Both the position numbers and the translations under genes were made by a program. Below, piece after piece: positions 1-7,953 of a stretch of 64,000 nucleotides of DNA (position 1 is its first letter; the number at the start of each line of letters is the position of its first letter). Under the pieces are notes generated by a model, which searched no databases, was not told where the DNA came from, and worked only from the letters and a program-made list of their open reading frames with translations. Location of the stretch: contig OY782680.1 in the NCBI GenBank assembly GCA_963678085.1, forward strand, positions 2,046,001-2,110,000, in the 5' to 3' direction. Origin of the DNA: Aliishimia sp963678085 (GTDB lineage Bacteria > Pseudomonadota > Alphaproteobacteria > Rhodobacterales > Rhodobacteraceae).

Positions 1-329
1 GCCATGTGGAGCGCTGCTCGGCCCTGTTGCATTTGGTCGATGGCACCTCCGACAACCCGGATGAGGATTACCGCACTATCATTCAAGAGCTGGAGGCCTA
101 TGGCGGTCATCTCGCGCAAATTCCGCGTATAACCGTGCTGAACAAAACCGACGCGCTCGGCCCAGAGCTAACAGAAATGCAAGCAGAAATCCTCAGCAAG
201 GCCAGCGGCGGGCGCGTGTTAACCATGTCTGGCGTCTCTGGCGAGGGCGTAACCGAAGTGCTGCGCGCCTTGCGCAAATTGATCGAGCCCGAGTTAGACG
301 AGGAAAGCGATCAACCATGGCAACCTTAA
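1..329 (+). CDS. obgE: Obg/CgtA family GTPase, C-terminal part (5' end outside window)
   Basis: This is the C-terminal end of the Obg GTPase; the gene begins upstream of the window and the reading frame is entered at base 3. Obg proteins bind the 50S ribosomal subunit and link GTP state to ribosome maturation and stress responses. The roughly 108-residue fragment has the G4 motif NKTD and a G5-like SGVSGEG loop, then an acidic tail (PELDEESDQ). Its stop lies 13 bases inside proB, so the two genes are probably translationally coupled. The identity is clear from motif order and from the obgE-proB-proA linkage common in Alphaproteobacteria. Confidence 0.93.
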   Translation, partial: HVERCSALLHLVDGTSDNPDEDYRTIIQELEAYGGHLAQIPRITVLNKTDALGPELTEMQAEILSKASGGRVLTMSGVSGEGVTEVLRALRKLIEPELDEESDQPWQP

Positions 330-1423
330 CAGACGCCAAGCGGGTCGTTATAAAAATCGGCTCTGCTTTGCTTGTGGATGCAAACAGTGGTGCGCTGCGC
401 GTCGATTGGCTTGCGGGGCTCGCCGCGGATATTTCTTGGCTAAAGGCGCAAGGAAAAGATGTCGTTCTGGTCTCCTCCGGCGCGATTGCCCTGGGGCGTG
501 GTGGGCTTGGCATGCCGCGCAGCGAGCTTGCGCTAGAGCAATCCCAAGCCGCCGCAGCCGTGGGTCAAATCCGTCTCGCGCGCGCTTACGAGGAAATTCT
601 CACCCCCTACAACATTATAACCGCGCAAGTCCTTGTAACTCTTGAAGATACTGAAGATCGGCGGCGCTACCTGAATGCGAGAGCAACCCTAGAGCAATTG
701 CTTTCCCTTGGGGCCGTTCCAATCGTGAATGAAAACGATACGGTCGCGACAGATGAAATCCGCTTTGGCGATAATGACCGTCTGGCCGCCCAGATTGCAG
801 CCACCATTAGTGCGGATGTGCTCGTACTCTTATCGGATGTGGATGGGCTTTACACGGCCAATCCGAACATTAACTCTGATGCACAGCATATTGAAATGGT
901 TTCAAAAATAACCCATGAAATCGAAGATATGGCAGGCGGCGCGGCGTCTCATCTGTCAAAAGGTGGCATGAAAACCAAGATCATGGCCGCCAAAACCGCG
1001 ACACAAGCAGGCTGCGCCATGGCGATCACGCAAGGGGATGTGAACCGTCCCCTAAAAGCTCTGGCAGATGGGGCGCGGGCGACATGGTTCACTGCATCAA
1101 TTGATCCACATGCCGCGCGCAAACGCTGGATTGCGGCCATGAAGCCACGCGGCGCTGTTCAGGTCGATGATGGCGCAAAATCCGCATTACTAAATGGAAA
1201 CAGCCTCTTGCCAGCCGGAGTTAAACTTGCTTCTGGTGCATTCGGACGTGGAGAGCCGGTCGCGGTGCAAGACATAAACGGCACACAAATCGGGCAAGGG
1301 CTCAGCCGTTACACACATGACGAAATCAATATACTGAAGGGGCATCATTCCTCTGAGATCTCACGCTTGCTTGGCTATCCGGGCCGGGCCGCATTGATCC
1401 ACAGGGATGATATGGCTTTATAG
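317..1423 (+). CDS. proB: glutamate 5-kinase
   Basis: Phosphorylates glutamate with ATP to gamma-glutamyl phosphate, the first step of proline synthesis in the cytoplasm. The 368 residues match the two-domain form of the family: an amino-acid kinase domain (VVIKIGSALL near the N terminus, NENDTVATDEI and FGDNDRLAA around residues 140-155, LLSDVDGLYTA near 172) followed by a C-terminal PUA domain (about residues 275-355, GRGEPVAV). The ATG overlaps the end of obgE by 13 bases. proA follows after 9 bases, giving an obgE-proB-proA operon. Proline feedback inhibition is known for the family but cannot be read from sequence alone. Confidence 0.97.
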   Translation: MATLTDAKRVVIKIGSALLVDANSGALRVDWLAGLAADISWLKAQGKDVVLVSSGAIALGRGGLGMPRSELALEQSQAAAAVGQIRLARAYEEILTPYNIITAQVLVTLEDTEDRRRYLNARATLEQLLSLGAVPIVNENDTVATDEIRFGDNDRLAAQIAATISADVLVLLSDVDGLYTANPNINSDAQHIEMVSKITHEIEDMAGGAASHLSKGGMKTKIMAAKTATQAGCAMAITQGDVNRPLKALADGARATWFTASIDPHAARKRWIAAMKPRGAVQVDDGAKSALLNGNSLLPAGVKLASGAFGRGEPVAVQDINGTQIGQGLSRYTHDEINILKGHHSSEISRLLGYPGRAALIHRDDMAL

Positions 1424-1432
1424 GGGGATAGA

Positions 1433-2683
1433 ATGGCGAATAGTGATGACATCAAGAATGTAATGCAAAATATTGGGAATGCAGCAAAATCCGCGTCCCA
1501 TGAACTTGCTTTTGCGACGGCAGAGCGCAAACATGCAGCATTGATTTCCGCCGCCGAGGCCCTATGGCGCAATCGTGAAGCAATTTTGCAAGCCAATGCT
1601 CAAGATCTTGAGTATGGCCGCGAAAAAGGCCTGAGTCCCGCTATGATGGACCGGCTTGCTTTGGACGAGGACCGCATTCGCAGCATGATTGACGGGCTAC
1701 GCAGTGTCGCGGATCAGCCCGATCCCGTTGGCGCGGTGATTGAGGAATGGGACCGCCCAAGCGGGTTGCATATCCAACGGGTGCGCACACCGCTTGGCGT
1801 TGTGGGCGTGATCTATGAAAGCCGCCCTAATGTGACAGCTGATGCCGGTGCGCTTTGCCTGAAAGCGGGAAATGCCGTTATTTTGCGGGGAGGTTCTGAG
1901 AGTTTTCACTCATCGAGCGCCATTCATCAGTGCTTGATTCAAGGGCTCAAAGATGCCGCATTGCCTGAGGCCGCAATTCAGCTTGTGCCCACGCGCGACC
2001 GGGCAGCGGTAAGCGAAATGCTCACGATGGTGGATCATATTGATGTGATTGTGCCACGCGGGGGCAAAGGGCTTGTGGGGCTGGTACAGCGTGAGGCCCG
2101 CGTGCCGGTTTTCGCGCATCTTGAAGGGATCGTGCATATCTATATCGACAAGGACGCGGATGCGCAAAAGACCATGGATGTGGTGCTAAATGCCAAAACG
2201 CGCCGCACCGGGATTTGCGGATCTGCGGAATGCCTGTTGATACATGAAGAAGCTAAGGAGCTCGGCCAAGCCGTTGTAGATATGCTAAAATCCGCAGGTG
2301 TAGAGGTGGCTGCAACGGGGCTTGAGGGCTCTCGCGCGGCAAGCTCTGAGGATTGGGGCAAAGAATATTTGGATATGAAAATCGCGGCGAAAACCGTGCC
2401 CAATATCGACGCGGCGATTGCGCATATTCGGGAATTTGGCTCGGATCACACCGATTGCATTTTGACTGAGAGCGCAGCGGCTGCGCAGCATTTCTTTTCA
2501 CGGCTCGATAGCGCGATATTGATGCATAATGCATCCACCCAGTTTGCGGATGGTGGGGAGTTCGGCATGGGCGCTGAAATCGGAATTGCTACAGGAAAGA
2601 TGCACGCGCGCGGCCCTGTTGGGGCCACACAGTTGACCAGTTTCAAATACCTTGTCAGAGGCAACGGAACGATACGCGATTGA
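1433..2683 (+). CDS. proA: glutamate-5-semialdehyde dehydrogenase (gamma-glutamyl phosphate reductase)
   Basis: Reduces gamma-glutamyl phosphate with NADPH to glutamate-5-semialdehyde, the second step of proline synthesis. The 416 residues are typical for the family. It has the aldehyde-dehydrogenase-like fold with VVGVIYESRPNVT near residue 125, the cofactor-region VILRGGSES, and the catalytic cysteine in RRTGICGSAE at about residue 262. The C-terminal HARGPVGATQLTSFKY block is diagnostic. It lies 9 bases after proB, in the same operon. Its stop codon abuts the stop of the convergent chpT gene with no gap. Confidence 0.97.
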   Translation: MANSDDIKNVMQNIGNAAKSASHELAFATAERKHAALISAAEALWRNREAILQANAQDLEYGREKGLSPAMMDRLALDEDRIRSMIDGLRSVADQPDPVGAVIEEWDRPSGLHIQRVRTPLGVVGVIYESRPNVTADAGALCLKAGNAVILRGGSESFHSSSAIHQCLIQGLKDAALPEAAIQLVPTRDRAAVSEMLTMVDHIDVIVPRGGKGLVGLVQREARVPVFAHLEGIVHIYIDKDADAQKTMDVVLNAKTRRTGICGSAECLLIHEEAKELGQAVVDMLKSAGVEVAATGLEGSRAASSEDWGKEYLDMKIAAKTVPNIDAAIAHIREFGSDHTDCILTESAAAAQHFFSRLDSAILMHNASTQFADGGEFGMGAEIGIATGKMHARGPVGATQLTSFKYLVRGNGTIRD

Positions 2684-3289
2684 TTAAGCGGTGATGCGAA
2701 TGGCGATATCTGTCTCTGATTGCATCACCTTGATCACTTTGCCCATGTCCTTGCAGTGCTTGGCCAAGAGCGGGAACTGAACCAATGCTGGAACAATTTC
2801 AGCGAGGTTTGCATTGATCTCCAGAGCATGAAAAAGATATGATATATCTTTGAATTTGCTGGATTCTGCGGCAATCACCCATTGCCCGTCTTCAAACAAT
2901 ATCGTGATTTGCCCGCCATAGGGCATCGCCGCCTCCAGGCAAAGCTGGGCGAGGAAGGCCATGCGAACATCCGCGCGAGACGCGCCCTCTTGCGGTTGCC
3001 ACTGCACGTCGAATTTGGAGTTTTCCGTGAGGGCTTTCAGGATATCGCGGATTTCCGGGCTTGAAATGCCTTGATCGGTGGCCGCGCCAAAGGCGAGCCG
3101 AAAGAAGCGGATACGCGCCGATGCATTGCTGACGCTTTCATGAATGAGCGCGACCTCTGGCCCACTGCTGGCGGCTGCGGTCATCGAGAGCAGTTCTAAT
3201 CCGTTATTGATCGCGCCGATCGGCGAAATGAGATCGTGGCAAATGCGGCTACCAATCAATGCGGCGAGGTCTGTTTGGGATGTGTTCAT
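2684..3289 (-). CDS. chpT: histidine phosphotransferase ChpT
   Basis: Phosphotransfer protein that passes phosphate from the hybrid kinase CckA to CtrA and CpdR in the alphaproteobacterial cell-cycle and motility circuit. The protein of about 201 residues starts with an Hpt-like helix, and His18 lies in SRICHDLISPIGAINNG, the family's phospho-accepting segment. A degenerate ATPase-like domain follows. I chose the ATG at 3289 rather than an upstream in-frame start at 3427, because conserved sequence begins there and the upstream extension looks non-coding. A perfect TTAA-N7-TTAA site lies about 190 bases upstream, suggesting CtrA feedback control. It converges end to end with proA. Confidence 0.88.
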   Translation of the reverse strand: MNTSQTDLAALIGSRICHDLISPIGAINNGLELLSMTAAASSGPEVALIHESVSNASARIRFFRLAFGAATDQGISSPEIRDILKALTENSKFDVQWQPQEGASRADVRMAFLAQLCLEAAMPYGGQITILFEDGQWVIAAESSKFKDISYLFHALEINANLAEIVPALVQFPLLAKHCKDMGKVIKVMQSETDIAIRITA

Positions 3290-3479
3290 AATATTTTGCC
3301 CGATCTTATAGTTAATATGTTGTTTCTTGCCTGATCGGCCGCCTGCCATGCCTCCGGGGATTGGGTGCAGGCTCAATGGTTCCGCTGACAAGGTTACGAA
3401 ATACTTCCCGAATTGCGAGAATTTCAACTACCGATACGCGCATCTCACACTTACACCTGCATTTGAATATCGAAAATGG

Positions 3480-3494
3480 TTAACAAAAGGTTAA
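3480..3494. promoter_or_regulatory. candidate CtrA binding site between chpT and olsB
   Basis: The sequence TTAA-CAAAAGG-TTAA is a perfect match to the CtrA consensus TTAA-N7-TTAA. It sits in the 318-base divergent intergenic region between chpT (start 3289) and olsB (start 3608), so it could act on either. ChpT is itself part of the phosphorelay that activates CtrA, so an autoregulatory loop is plausible. Nothing else in this intergenic stretch was recognisable. The match is seen in the sequence; binding is inferred. Confidence 0.55.
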
Positions 3495-3607
3495 CGCGAT
3501 GAGGCGGGTTTTAACGCGGCGAAGGCATCTTGTTGCGTTACCTAGCTAATTTTCTTAAGCACGGGCACGAATTCGGGGCTCATTTATTTTTGGGAGTGCC
3601 TTTGCGC

Positions 3608-4363
3608 ATGGCGATTGATCTGCACCAAGATGGGTTTCACTTGAGCTTGGCTCAATCAGAGGGCGATATCGCCGCGGCGCAAGGCTTGCGATATGCTGTT
3701 TTTGTGGACGAACTTGGGGCGAATGGGCCTGGGGTTGATCATAACGCGAAACGGGAATGTGATCGTTTTGATGCGTTCGCTGATCATTTGCTGCTGCGCC
3801 ACCGGGATAAGGTCGTGGGCGTTTATCGGGTGATGCGGTCCGATCAAGCCGTGCGGGCAGGGGGGTTTTATACGCAATCTGAATTTGATGTGTCAAAGCT
3901 GCAAAACAGTGGGCGCCGCTTGCTGGAGCTTGGGCGCTCTTGTGTGGATCCATCTTTTCGCACAGGTCCGGCTGTGTATTTGCTTTGGCAGGGGCTGGCG
4001 GAATATGTGCGCCAGCATGACTGCGATCTGTTGTTTGGCACGGCCAGCTTTGGCGGCACAGATGCAACGAAACATGCCGCCGCGCTGAGCCTTTTGCATC
4101 ACAGCTATTTGGCGGATCCAGAGCTGCGCCCCAAGGCCCGTCCCCTGCAGAATATGAGCCTGATCCCGTCTGAGCAGCTTGACCGGCGCAGCGCCATGGT
4201 TCACCTACCGCCCCTGATCAAAGCCTATCTGCGCCTGGGCGGTAAAGTGGGCGAGGGGGCCTTTATTGATCATGATTTTGATTGCATTGATGTCTGTATG
4301 GTCATGGATACGGAAAAACTGAACGAAAAAACCGCTGGCCGCTATCGGGCAAACCGCGCATGA
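3608..4363 (+). CDS. olsB: L-ornithine N(alpha)-acyltransferase (GNAT-type)
   Basis: Transfers a 3-hydroxyacyl group from acyl carrier protein to ornithine to give lyso-ornithine lipid. The 251-residue protein belongs to the OlsB/hemolysin-like acyltransferase family: ALRYAVF-like N-terminal block (QGLRYAVFVDELGA), VVGVYRVM, and the LELGRSCVDPSFRTG region that is diagnostic. I chose ATG 3608, which has a GGGAG ribosome site about 11 bases upstream, over a TTG at 3530. The stop overlaps the start of the following acyltransferase by 4 bases (ATGA), the usual olsB-olsA order in Rhodobacterales. Ornithine lipids are phosphate-free membrane lipids often made under phosphate limitation. Confidence 0.88.
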   Translation: MAIDLHQDGFHLSLAQSEGDIAAAQGLRYAVFVDELGANGPGVDHNAKRECDRFDAFADHLLLRHRDKVVGVYRVMRSDQAVRAGGFYTQSEFDVSKLQNSGRRLLELGRSCVDPSFRTGPAVYLLWQGLAEYVRQHDCDLLFGTASFGGTDATKHAAALSLLHHSYLADPELRPKARPLQNMSLIPSEQLDRRSAMVHLPPLIKAYLRLGGKVGEGAFIDHDFDCIDVCMVMDTEKLNEKTAGRYRANRA

Positions 4364-5214
4364 GCACTTGGCGCGACGTTCCTGAACCAGAGCTGCCTGC
4401 GCTAAATGGGATGGGGCGGCTGCGTGCTCTTATGCGTGTGATCCCTTTGATGGTGTTGATCGTTGGGTGCTTGCTGCTTCTGCTCATGTTGCGATGCTTT
4501 GAAAGACCGCTCTTTGGCACGCACCGCCCCTGGACCCCCTGGATCACCGTGTTCGTGTGCAAAAATGCCCTGCGCATTCTCGGAATCAAACTGCATCGCA
4601 CAGGCGCGCCGTTGCAGCGGCAAGGGGCGCTGGTGGCCAATCATTCCAGTTGGCTGGATATTTTTGTGCTCAATTCGATTGATCCGCTTTATTTCGTCTC
4701 CAAAGCGGAGGTCGCAAACTGGCCTGGCATTGGCTGGCTTGCGCGCGCAACGGGTACGGTCTTTATCAGGCGTGACCGCCGCGAGGCAAAGGCACAAACC
4801 GAACTGTTTCAGGACCGCTTGTCAGATGGGCATAATCTGTTGTTTTTCCCCGAGGGGACAAGCACCGATGGTTTGCAGGTTCTCCCCTTTAAAACAACGC
4901 TTTTTGCCGCCTTTATGGCAGAGCCTTTGGTGCAGGACATGAGCGTGCAACCGATTTCGGTTGTTTATCATGCGCCCCAAGGTGAAAGCCTGCGCTTTTA
5001 TGGCTGGTGGGGCGGCATGGGGTTTGGCCCGCATTTGCTGACCACGCTTGCGGCGCGGCGTCAGGGCCATGTTGCGATACATGTGCATGCCCCTGTGAAA
5101 GCTGCAAGTTTTAGCTCACGCAAAGATCTAGCAGCGGCTTGTGAGCGTGCAATTCGTGCAAGCCATCGAGCGGCGCGAGAAAACGCTTGCCAGACGCGGG
5201 CAGGGGGCCTATAG
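4360..5214 (+). CDS. olsA: 1-acyl-glycerol-3-phosphate / lyso-ornithine lipid O-acyltransferase (PlsC family)
   Basis: Membrane acyltransferase of the PlsC family. The N terminus has one strong hydrophobic helix (about residues 24-46). The catalytic H(X4)D motif is NHSSWLD (about residues 94-100), and the second signature is FPEGTSTDG (about 163-171). At 284 residues it is normal for OlsA. It overlaps olsB by 4 bases, which points to the second acylation of ornithine lipid, although PlsC-type proteins can also make phosphatidic acid. The assignment to OlsA rests on gene order; the acyltransferase family itself is secure. Confidence 0.85.
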   Translation: MSTWRDVPEPELPALNGMGRLRALMRVIPLMVLIVGCLLLLLMLRCFERPLFGTHRPWTPWITVFVCKNALRILGIKLHRTGAPLQRQGALVANHSSWLDIFVLNSIDPLYFVSKAEVANWPGIGWLARATGTVFIRRDRREAKAQTELFQDRLSDGHNLLFFPEGTSTDGLQVLPFKTTLFAAFMAEPLVQDMSVQPISVVYHAPQGESLRFYGWWGGMGFGPHLLTTLAARRQGHVAIHVHAPVKAASFSSRKDLAAACERAIRASHRAARENACQTRAGGL

Positions 5215-5230
5215 GGCGCGCACACTCCGC

Positions 5231-5308
5231 TGATGAGATTGGGTTTGCGCTTGGGAGACATCCAAGCCGATCCGCCGGTTGGCCCAAACGGGCTAAGACG
5301 TCTCATCA
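5231..5308 (+). promoter_or_regulatory. structured rpsB mRNA leader
   Basis: The segment just upstream of rpsB folds into a multibranch shape. The outer stem is a perfect 8-bp repeat (TGATGAGA at 5231-5238, TCTCATCA at 5301-5308). It encloses a hairpin GCTTGG/CCAAGC (5249-5254 with 5262-5267) and a smaller GCCC/GGGC hairpin (5282-5285 with 5290-5293). rpsB operons in other bacteria are known to be feedback regulated by ribosomal protein S2 through the leader, so an S2-binding role is a reasonable inference. The structure is seen in the sequence but has not been computed thermodynamically. Confidence 0.5.
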
Positions 5309-5337
5309 TAGGCATAAACCGGAAAGGAAACGGATAC

Positions 5338-6141
5338 ATGGCTCATCCTGAGTTCACCATGCGCCAATTGCTTGAGGCAGGCGTTCACTTTGGTCACCAA
5401 ACACAGCGCTGGAACCCGAAGATGGATCAATACATCTACGGCTCGCGTAATGGCATTCACATCATGGACCTCACGCAGACGGTTCCCATGCTGGATGCTG
5501 CGCTCAATGTGATTCGCGAAACTGTTGCAAAAAGTGGCCGTGTGCTCTTTGTCGGCACCAAGCGTCAGGCATCCGGGCCAATCGCTGAAGCCGCTGAGAA
5601 ATGCGCGCAATATTACATGAATCACCGCTGGCTCGGTGGCACGCTGACCAATTGGCAAACCGTGTCGCAATCCATCTCGCGTCTGCGCGCGATTGATGAA
5701 CAAGCGACGATGGGCTTTGAAGGTCTGACCAAGAAAGAGCGTCTGGGCATGGAGCGTGACCACGCCAAACTGCAAGCCTCTTTGGGCGGGATCGCCGAAA
5801 TGGGCGGGCGTCCTGATCTGCTCTTCATCATTGATGTGAAAAAAGAAGCGCTGGCCGTGGCCGAGGCGAAAAAGCTGGGCATTCCAATCGTTGCGGTTGT
5901 GGATACCAATTGCTCCCCTGATGGCATTGATTACCCGATCCCCGGCAATGACGATGCCTCCCGCGCGATCTCGCTTTACTGTGACCTGGCTGCCCGTGCC
6001 GCGCTTGACGGTATGAGCGCGCAGCTTGGCGCCGCAGGCGTAGATCTTGGCGCGATGGATGAGGCCTTCATCGAAGAAGCTCTGGCAGCAGCTCCGGGCG
6101 GCGATGAGGCCCCCGCAGAAGACGCCCCCGCGGAAAACTAA
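5338..6141 (+). CDS. rpsB: 30S ribosomal protein S2
   Basis: Small-subunit ribosomal protein needed for binding of S1 and for initiation. The 267 residues fit S2 with the alphaproteobacterial acidic tail (AAAPGGDEAPAEDAPAEN). Conserved blocks are LLEAGVHFGHQTQRWNPKM at the N terminus, GLGIPIVAVVDTN-like KLGIPIVAVVDTNCSPD and the YPIPGNDDASRAI segment. I chose ATG 5338, preceded by a good GGAAAGGA ribosome site; an in-frame upstream start at 5233 would read through the structured leader. It is followed by tsf, the near-universal rpsB-tsf pair. Confidence 0.97.
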   Translation: MAHPEFTMRQLLEAGVHFGHQTQRWNPKMDQYIYGSRNGIHIMDLTQTVPMLDAALNVIRETVAKSGRVLFVGTKRQASGPIAEAAEKCAQYYMNHRWLGGTLTNWQTVSQSISRLRAIDEQATMGFEGLTKKERLGMERDHAKLQASLGGIAEMGGRPDLLFIIDVKKEALAVAEAKKLGIPIVAVVDTNCSPDGIDYPIPGNDDASRAISLYCDLAARAALDGMSAQLGAAGVDLGAMDEAFIEEALAAAPGGDEAPAEDAPAEN

Positions 6142-6162
6142 ACTCCGCCACAAATTTATGAC

Positions 6163-6204
6163 TTGGGGCAGGTATGATTTGGGGCAGGGCGGTTTCTGCC
6201 CCAA
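6163..6204 (+). promoter_or_regulatory. rpsB-tsf intergenic hairpin with duplicated left arm
   Basis: A perfect 9-bp stem (TTGGGGCAG 6179-6187, CTGCCCCAA 6196-6204, 8-base loop) sits between rpsB and tsf. A second copy of the left arm, TTGGGGCAGG, lies at 6163-6172, so two mutually exclusive hairpins can form with the same right arm. There is no long U tract directly after the stem, so it more likely tunes tsf expression or mRNA stability than fully terminates. Confidence 0.45.
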
Positions 6205-6231
6205 TTTACGTTTGATTTGAGGAGAGCCAAA

Positions 6232-7110
6232 ATGGCAATCACAGCAAAAATGGTTAAAGAACTGCGCGACACCACGGGCGCAGGCATGATGGACGCGAAA
6301 AAAGCGCTCACAGAAAATGACGGTGACATGGAAGCCGCCATTGACTGGCTGCGCACCAAAGGTCTTGCGAAAGCTGCCAAGAAATCTGGCCGCACCGCAG
6401 CTGAGGGCCTTGTGGCCGTTGTTGTTGACGGCACCACAGGTGTTGCGGTTGAAGTGAATGCGGAAACCGACTTTGTTGCGAAAAACGCAGATTTCCAAGC
6501 GATGGTTTCTGGCATCGCCAACGCAGCGGTATCTGTGGATGACGTGGACGCGTTGAAAGCGGCTGAGGTTGACGGTAAATCTGTTGAGGCCACAATCACT
6601 GACAAAATCGCGACAATCGGCGAAAACATGTCTCTGCGCCGCATGGCGAAAGTCTCCGGCGGCACGGTTGTTTCTTATGTGCATAACGCCGCAACTGCGG
6701 GCATGGGCAAGATCGGCGTTCTGGTGGCTATGGATGGCGGCGATGAAGCCTTCGGCAAGCAGGTAGCGATGCATATCGCGGCTGTGAACCCAGCGGCTCT
6801 GTCTGAGGCCGATATGGACCCAGCGGTGATCGAAAAAGAAAAGCAAGTGCAGATGGATATCGCGCGCGAATCCGGCAAGCCAGAGCAAGTCATCGAAAAG
6901 ATGATCATTGGCCGCATGAAGAAATTCGTCGCCGAAAGCACATTGCTGAACCAAGATTTCGTTGTGAACCCTGACCTAACAGTTGGCAAAGCAGCCGAAG
7001 AAGCGGGCGCGACAATCACGGCTTTCGTTCGCATGGAAGTTGGCGAGGGCATCGAGAAAAAAGAAGAGAACTTCGCCGAAGAAGTCGCCAAAGCAGCGCA
7101 AGGCGGCTAA
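6232..7110 (+). CDS. tsf: translation elongation factor Ts
   Basis: Guanine nucleotide exchange factor that recycles EF-Tu from the GDP to the GTP form. The 292 residues carry the N-terminal UBA-like helix block (VKELRDTTGAGMMDAKKAL), the core VEVNAETDFVAKN motif (around residue 80) and MHIAAVNPAAL in the second core half. I chose ATG 6232, which has GAGGAG at 6219-6224, rather than the upstream in-frame start at 6217. It lies downstream of rpsB and ends just before a strong intrinsic terminator. Confidence 0.97.
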   Translation: MAITAKMVKELRDTTGAGMMDAKKALTENDGDMEAAIDWLRTKGLAKAAKKSGRTAAEGLVAVVVDGTTGVAVEVNAETDFVAKNADFQAMVSGIANAAVSVDDVDALKAAEVDGKSVEATITDKIATIGENMSLRRMAKVSGGTVVSYVHNAATAGMGKIGVLVAMDGGDEAFGKQVAMHIAAVNPAALSEADMDPAVIEKEKQVQMDIARESGKPEQVIEKMIIGRMKKFVAESTLLNQDFVVNPDLTVGKAAEEAGATITAFVRMEVGEGIEKKEENFAEEVAKAAQGG

Positions 7111-7129
7111 GAGCTGTTCAAAAACTCAA

Positions 7130-7165
7130 ATGGGGTCGCGATGCTTAGTCGCGACCCCATTTTTA
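7130..7165 (+). terminator. intrinsic terminator after tsf
   Basis: A perfect 11-bp stem (ATGGGGTCGCG at 7130-7140, CGCGACCCCAT at 7150-7160) with a 9-base loop is followed directly by TTTTT. It ends the rpsB-tsf transcript. Confidence 0.85.
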
Positions 7166-7435
7166 TGAGTAGCTTGTTACGGGGGATGAAACAAACAACT
7201 CGTTAAAGGTCCGACCGAAGATGCGGAATATGCGCATCTTGGCCGGTGCCGGTCGTGCCGGTAACCAGACAAAAGAGCCCTGAAATTGCAGGGGTTCTGA
7301 CCGCCGTTCCCTGGCTAAAGCCACCACTCACGGAACACGCTCACAATGCCATTTATTAACGAGGTGTGGAAGTATGGTATTCCATACCTTGATACGGATA
7401 ATGGTCACAACTACGTGAGCTTAGGGCGGAAATCT
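7166..7435. other. 270-base intergenic region without a recognisable gene
   Basis: No convincing coding frame was found between the tsf terminator and the convergent DUF6985 gene. The stretch holds a weak CCCTG/CAGGG hairpin near 7280 and an inverted repeat GTATGG-TATT-CCATAC at 7372-7387. A 20-codon open frame starts at 7220 (MRNMRILAGAGRAG..) but has no clear ribosome site. The region is unusually long for this compact neighbourhood and could hide a small RNA. I have no direct evidence for one. Confidence 0.3.
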
Positions 7436-7918
7436 CTAGTCAACGTAGGTCGTGAAGTTCTCATCTGTCGCAGAATAGACTTCGTTGATCCGTTTATCAT
7501 CGTCGGTGTCGCCGTTTGTTAGAGCACCATCATAGCCGCCAACTTTGCAAAGATATTTCCCCTCTTTCCACACCATCATCAGCCCATGTTCGTCTTCCCA
7601 AGCACAGTCCGCTTCAATTACAACGTATTGGCTGCCATCTGAGCCTTTTTTGGCGCTGACTAGCTTTGGGGTGACATGAGGCCATATTTGCTCTGGGGAG
7701 TGAACGACACCCATGACGTCATCCAACCAATCTTCCCCACCGACGTGGGTGTGAAAATCCCGATAATAGCTGAAAACATGGCGGGAATCATTTCGCCGGT
7801 CACTTGGGCCACGCTTTAGAAATTCAACCAAAGCAGGATCATCCGACAAGGTATCATACAGTTCAACCTCGGCACCATCGAAATACGGAACTTTGACATA
7901 TGGAACTTCGGTTTTCAT
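7436..7918 (-). CDS. DUF6985-like hypothetical protein
   Basis: A 160-residue soluble acidic protein with no signal peptide or membrane helix. The C-terminal half (DCAWEDEHGLMMVW, LCKVGGYDGAL) resembles the DUF6985 family, whose members often sit in polymorphic-toxin or immunity neighbourhoods; its biochemical role is unknown to me. It stands alone between the convergent tsf operon and a LuxR-family gene on the same strand, 35 bases downstream of that gene's end. An immunity-like function would be a guess, because no toxin is visible nearby. Confidence 0.6.
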   Translation of the reverse strand: MKTEVPYVKVPYFDGAEVELYDTLSDDPALVEFLKRGPSDRRNDSRHVFSYYRDFHTHVGGEDWLDDVMGVVHSPEQIWPHVTPKLVSAKKGSDGSQYVVIEADCAWEDEHGLMMVWKEGKYLCKVGGYDGALTNGDTDDDKRINEVYSATDENFTTYVD

Positions 7919-7953
7919 ATTTGGTATCGCCTTCTTTCGCGGGTGTGCGGCCC

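Noticed and set aside
3530..3607. Earlier TTG start for olsB
   Set aside because: The added 26 residues do not resemble the family; the ATG at 3608 has a ribosome site.
5293..6954. A 553-codon open frame on the minus strand opposite rpsB and tsf
   Set aside because: It is antisense to two highly conserved genes, has no domain and His/Cys-rich low-quality composition, and reflects codon bias of the real genes.
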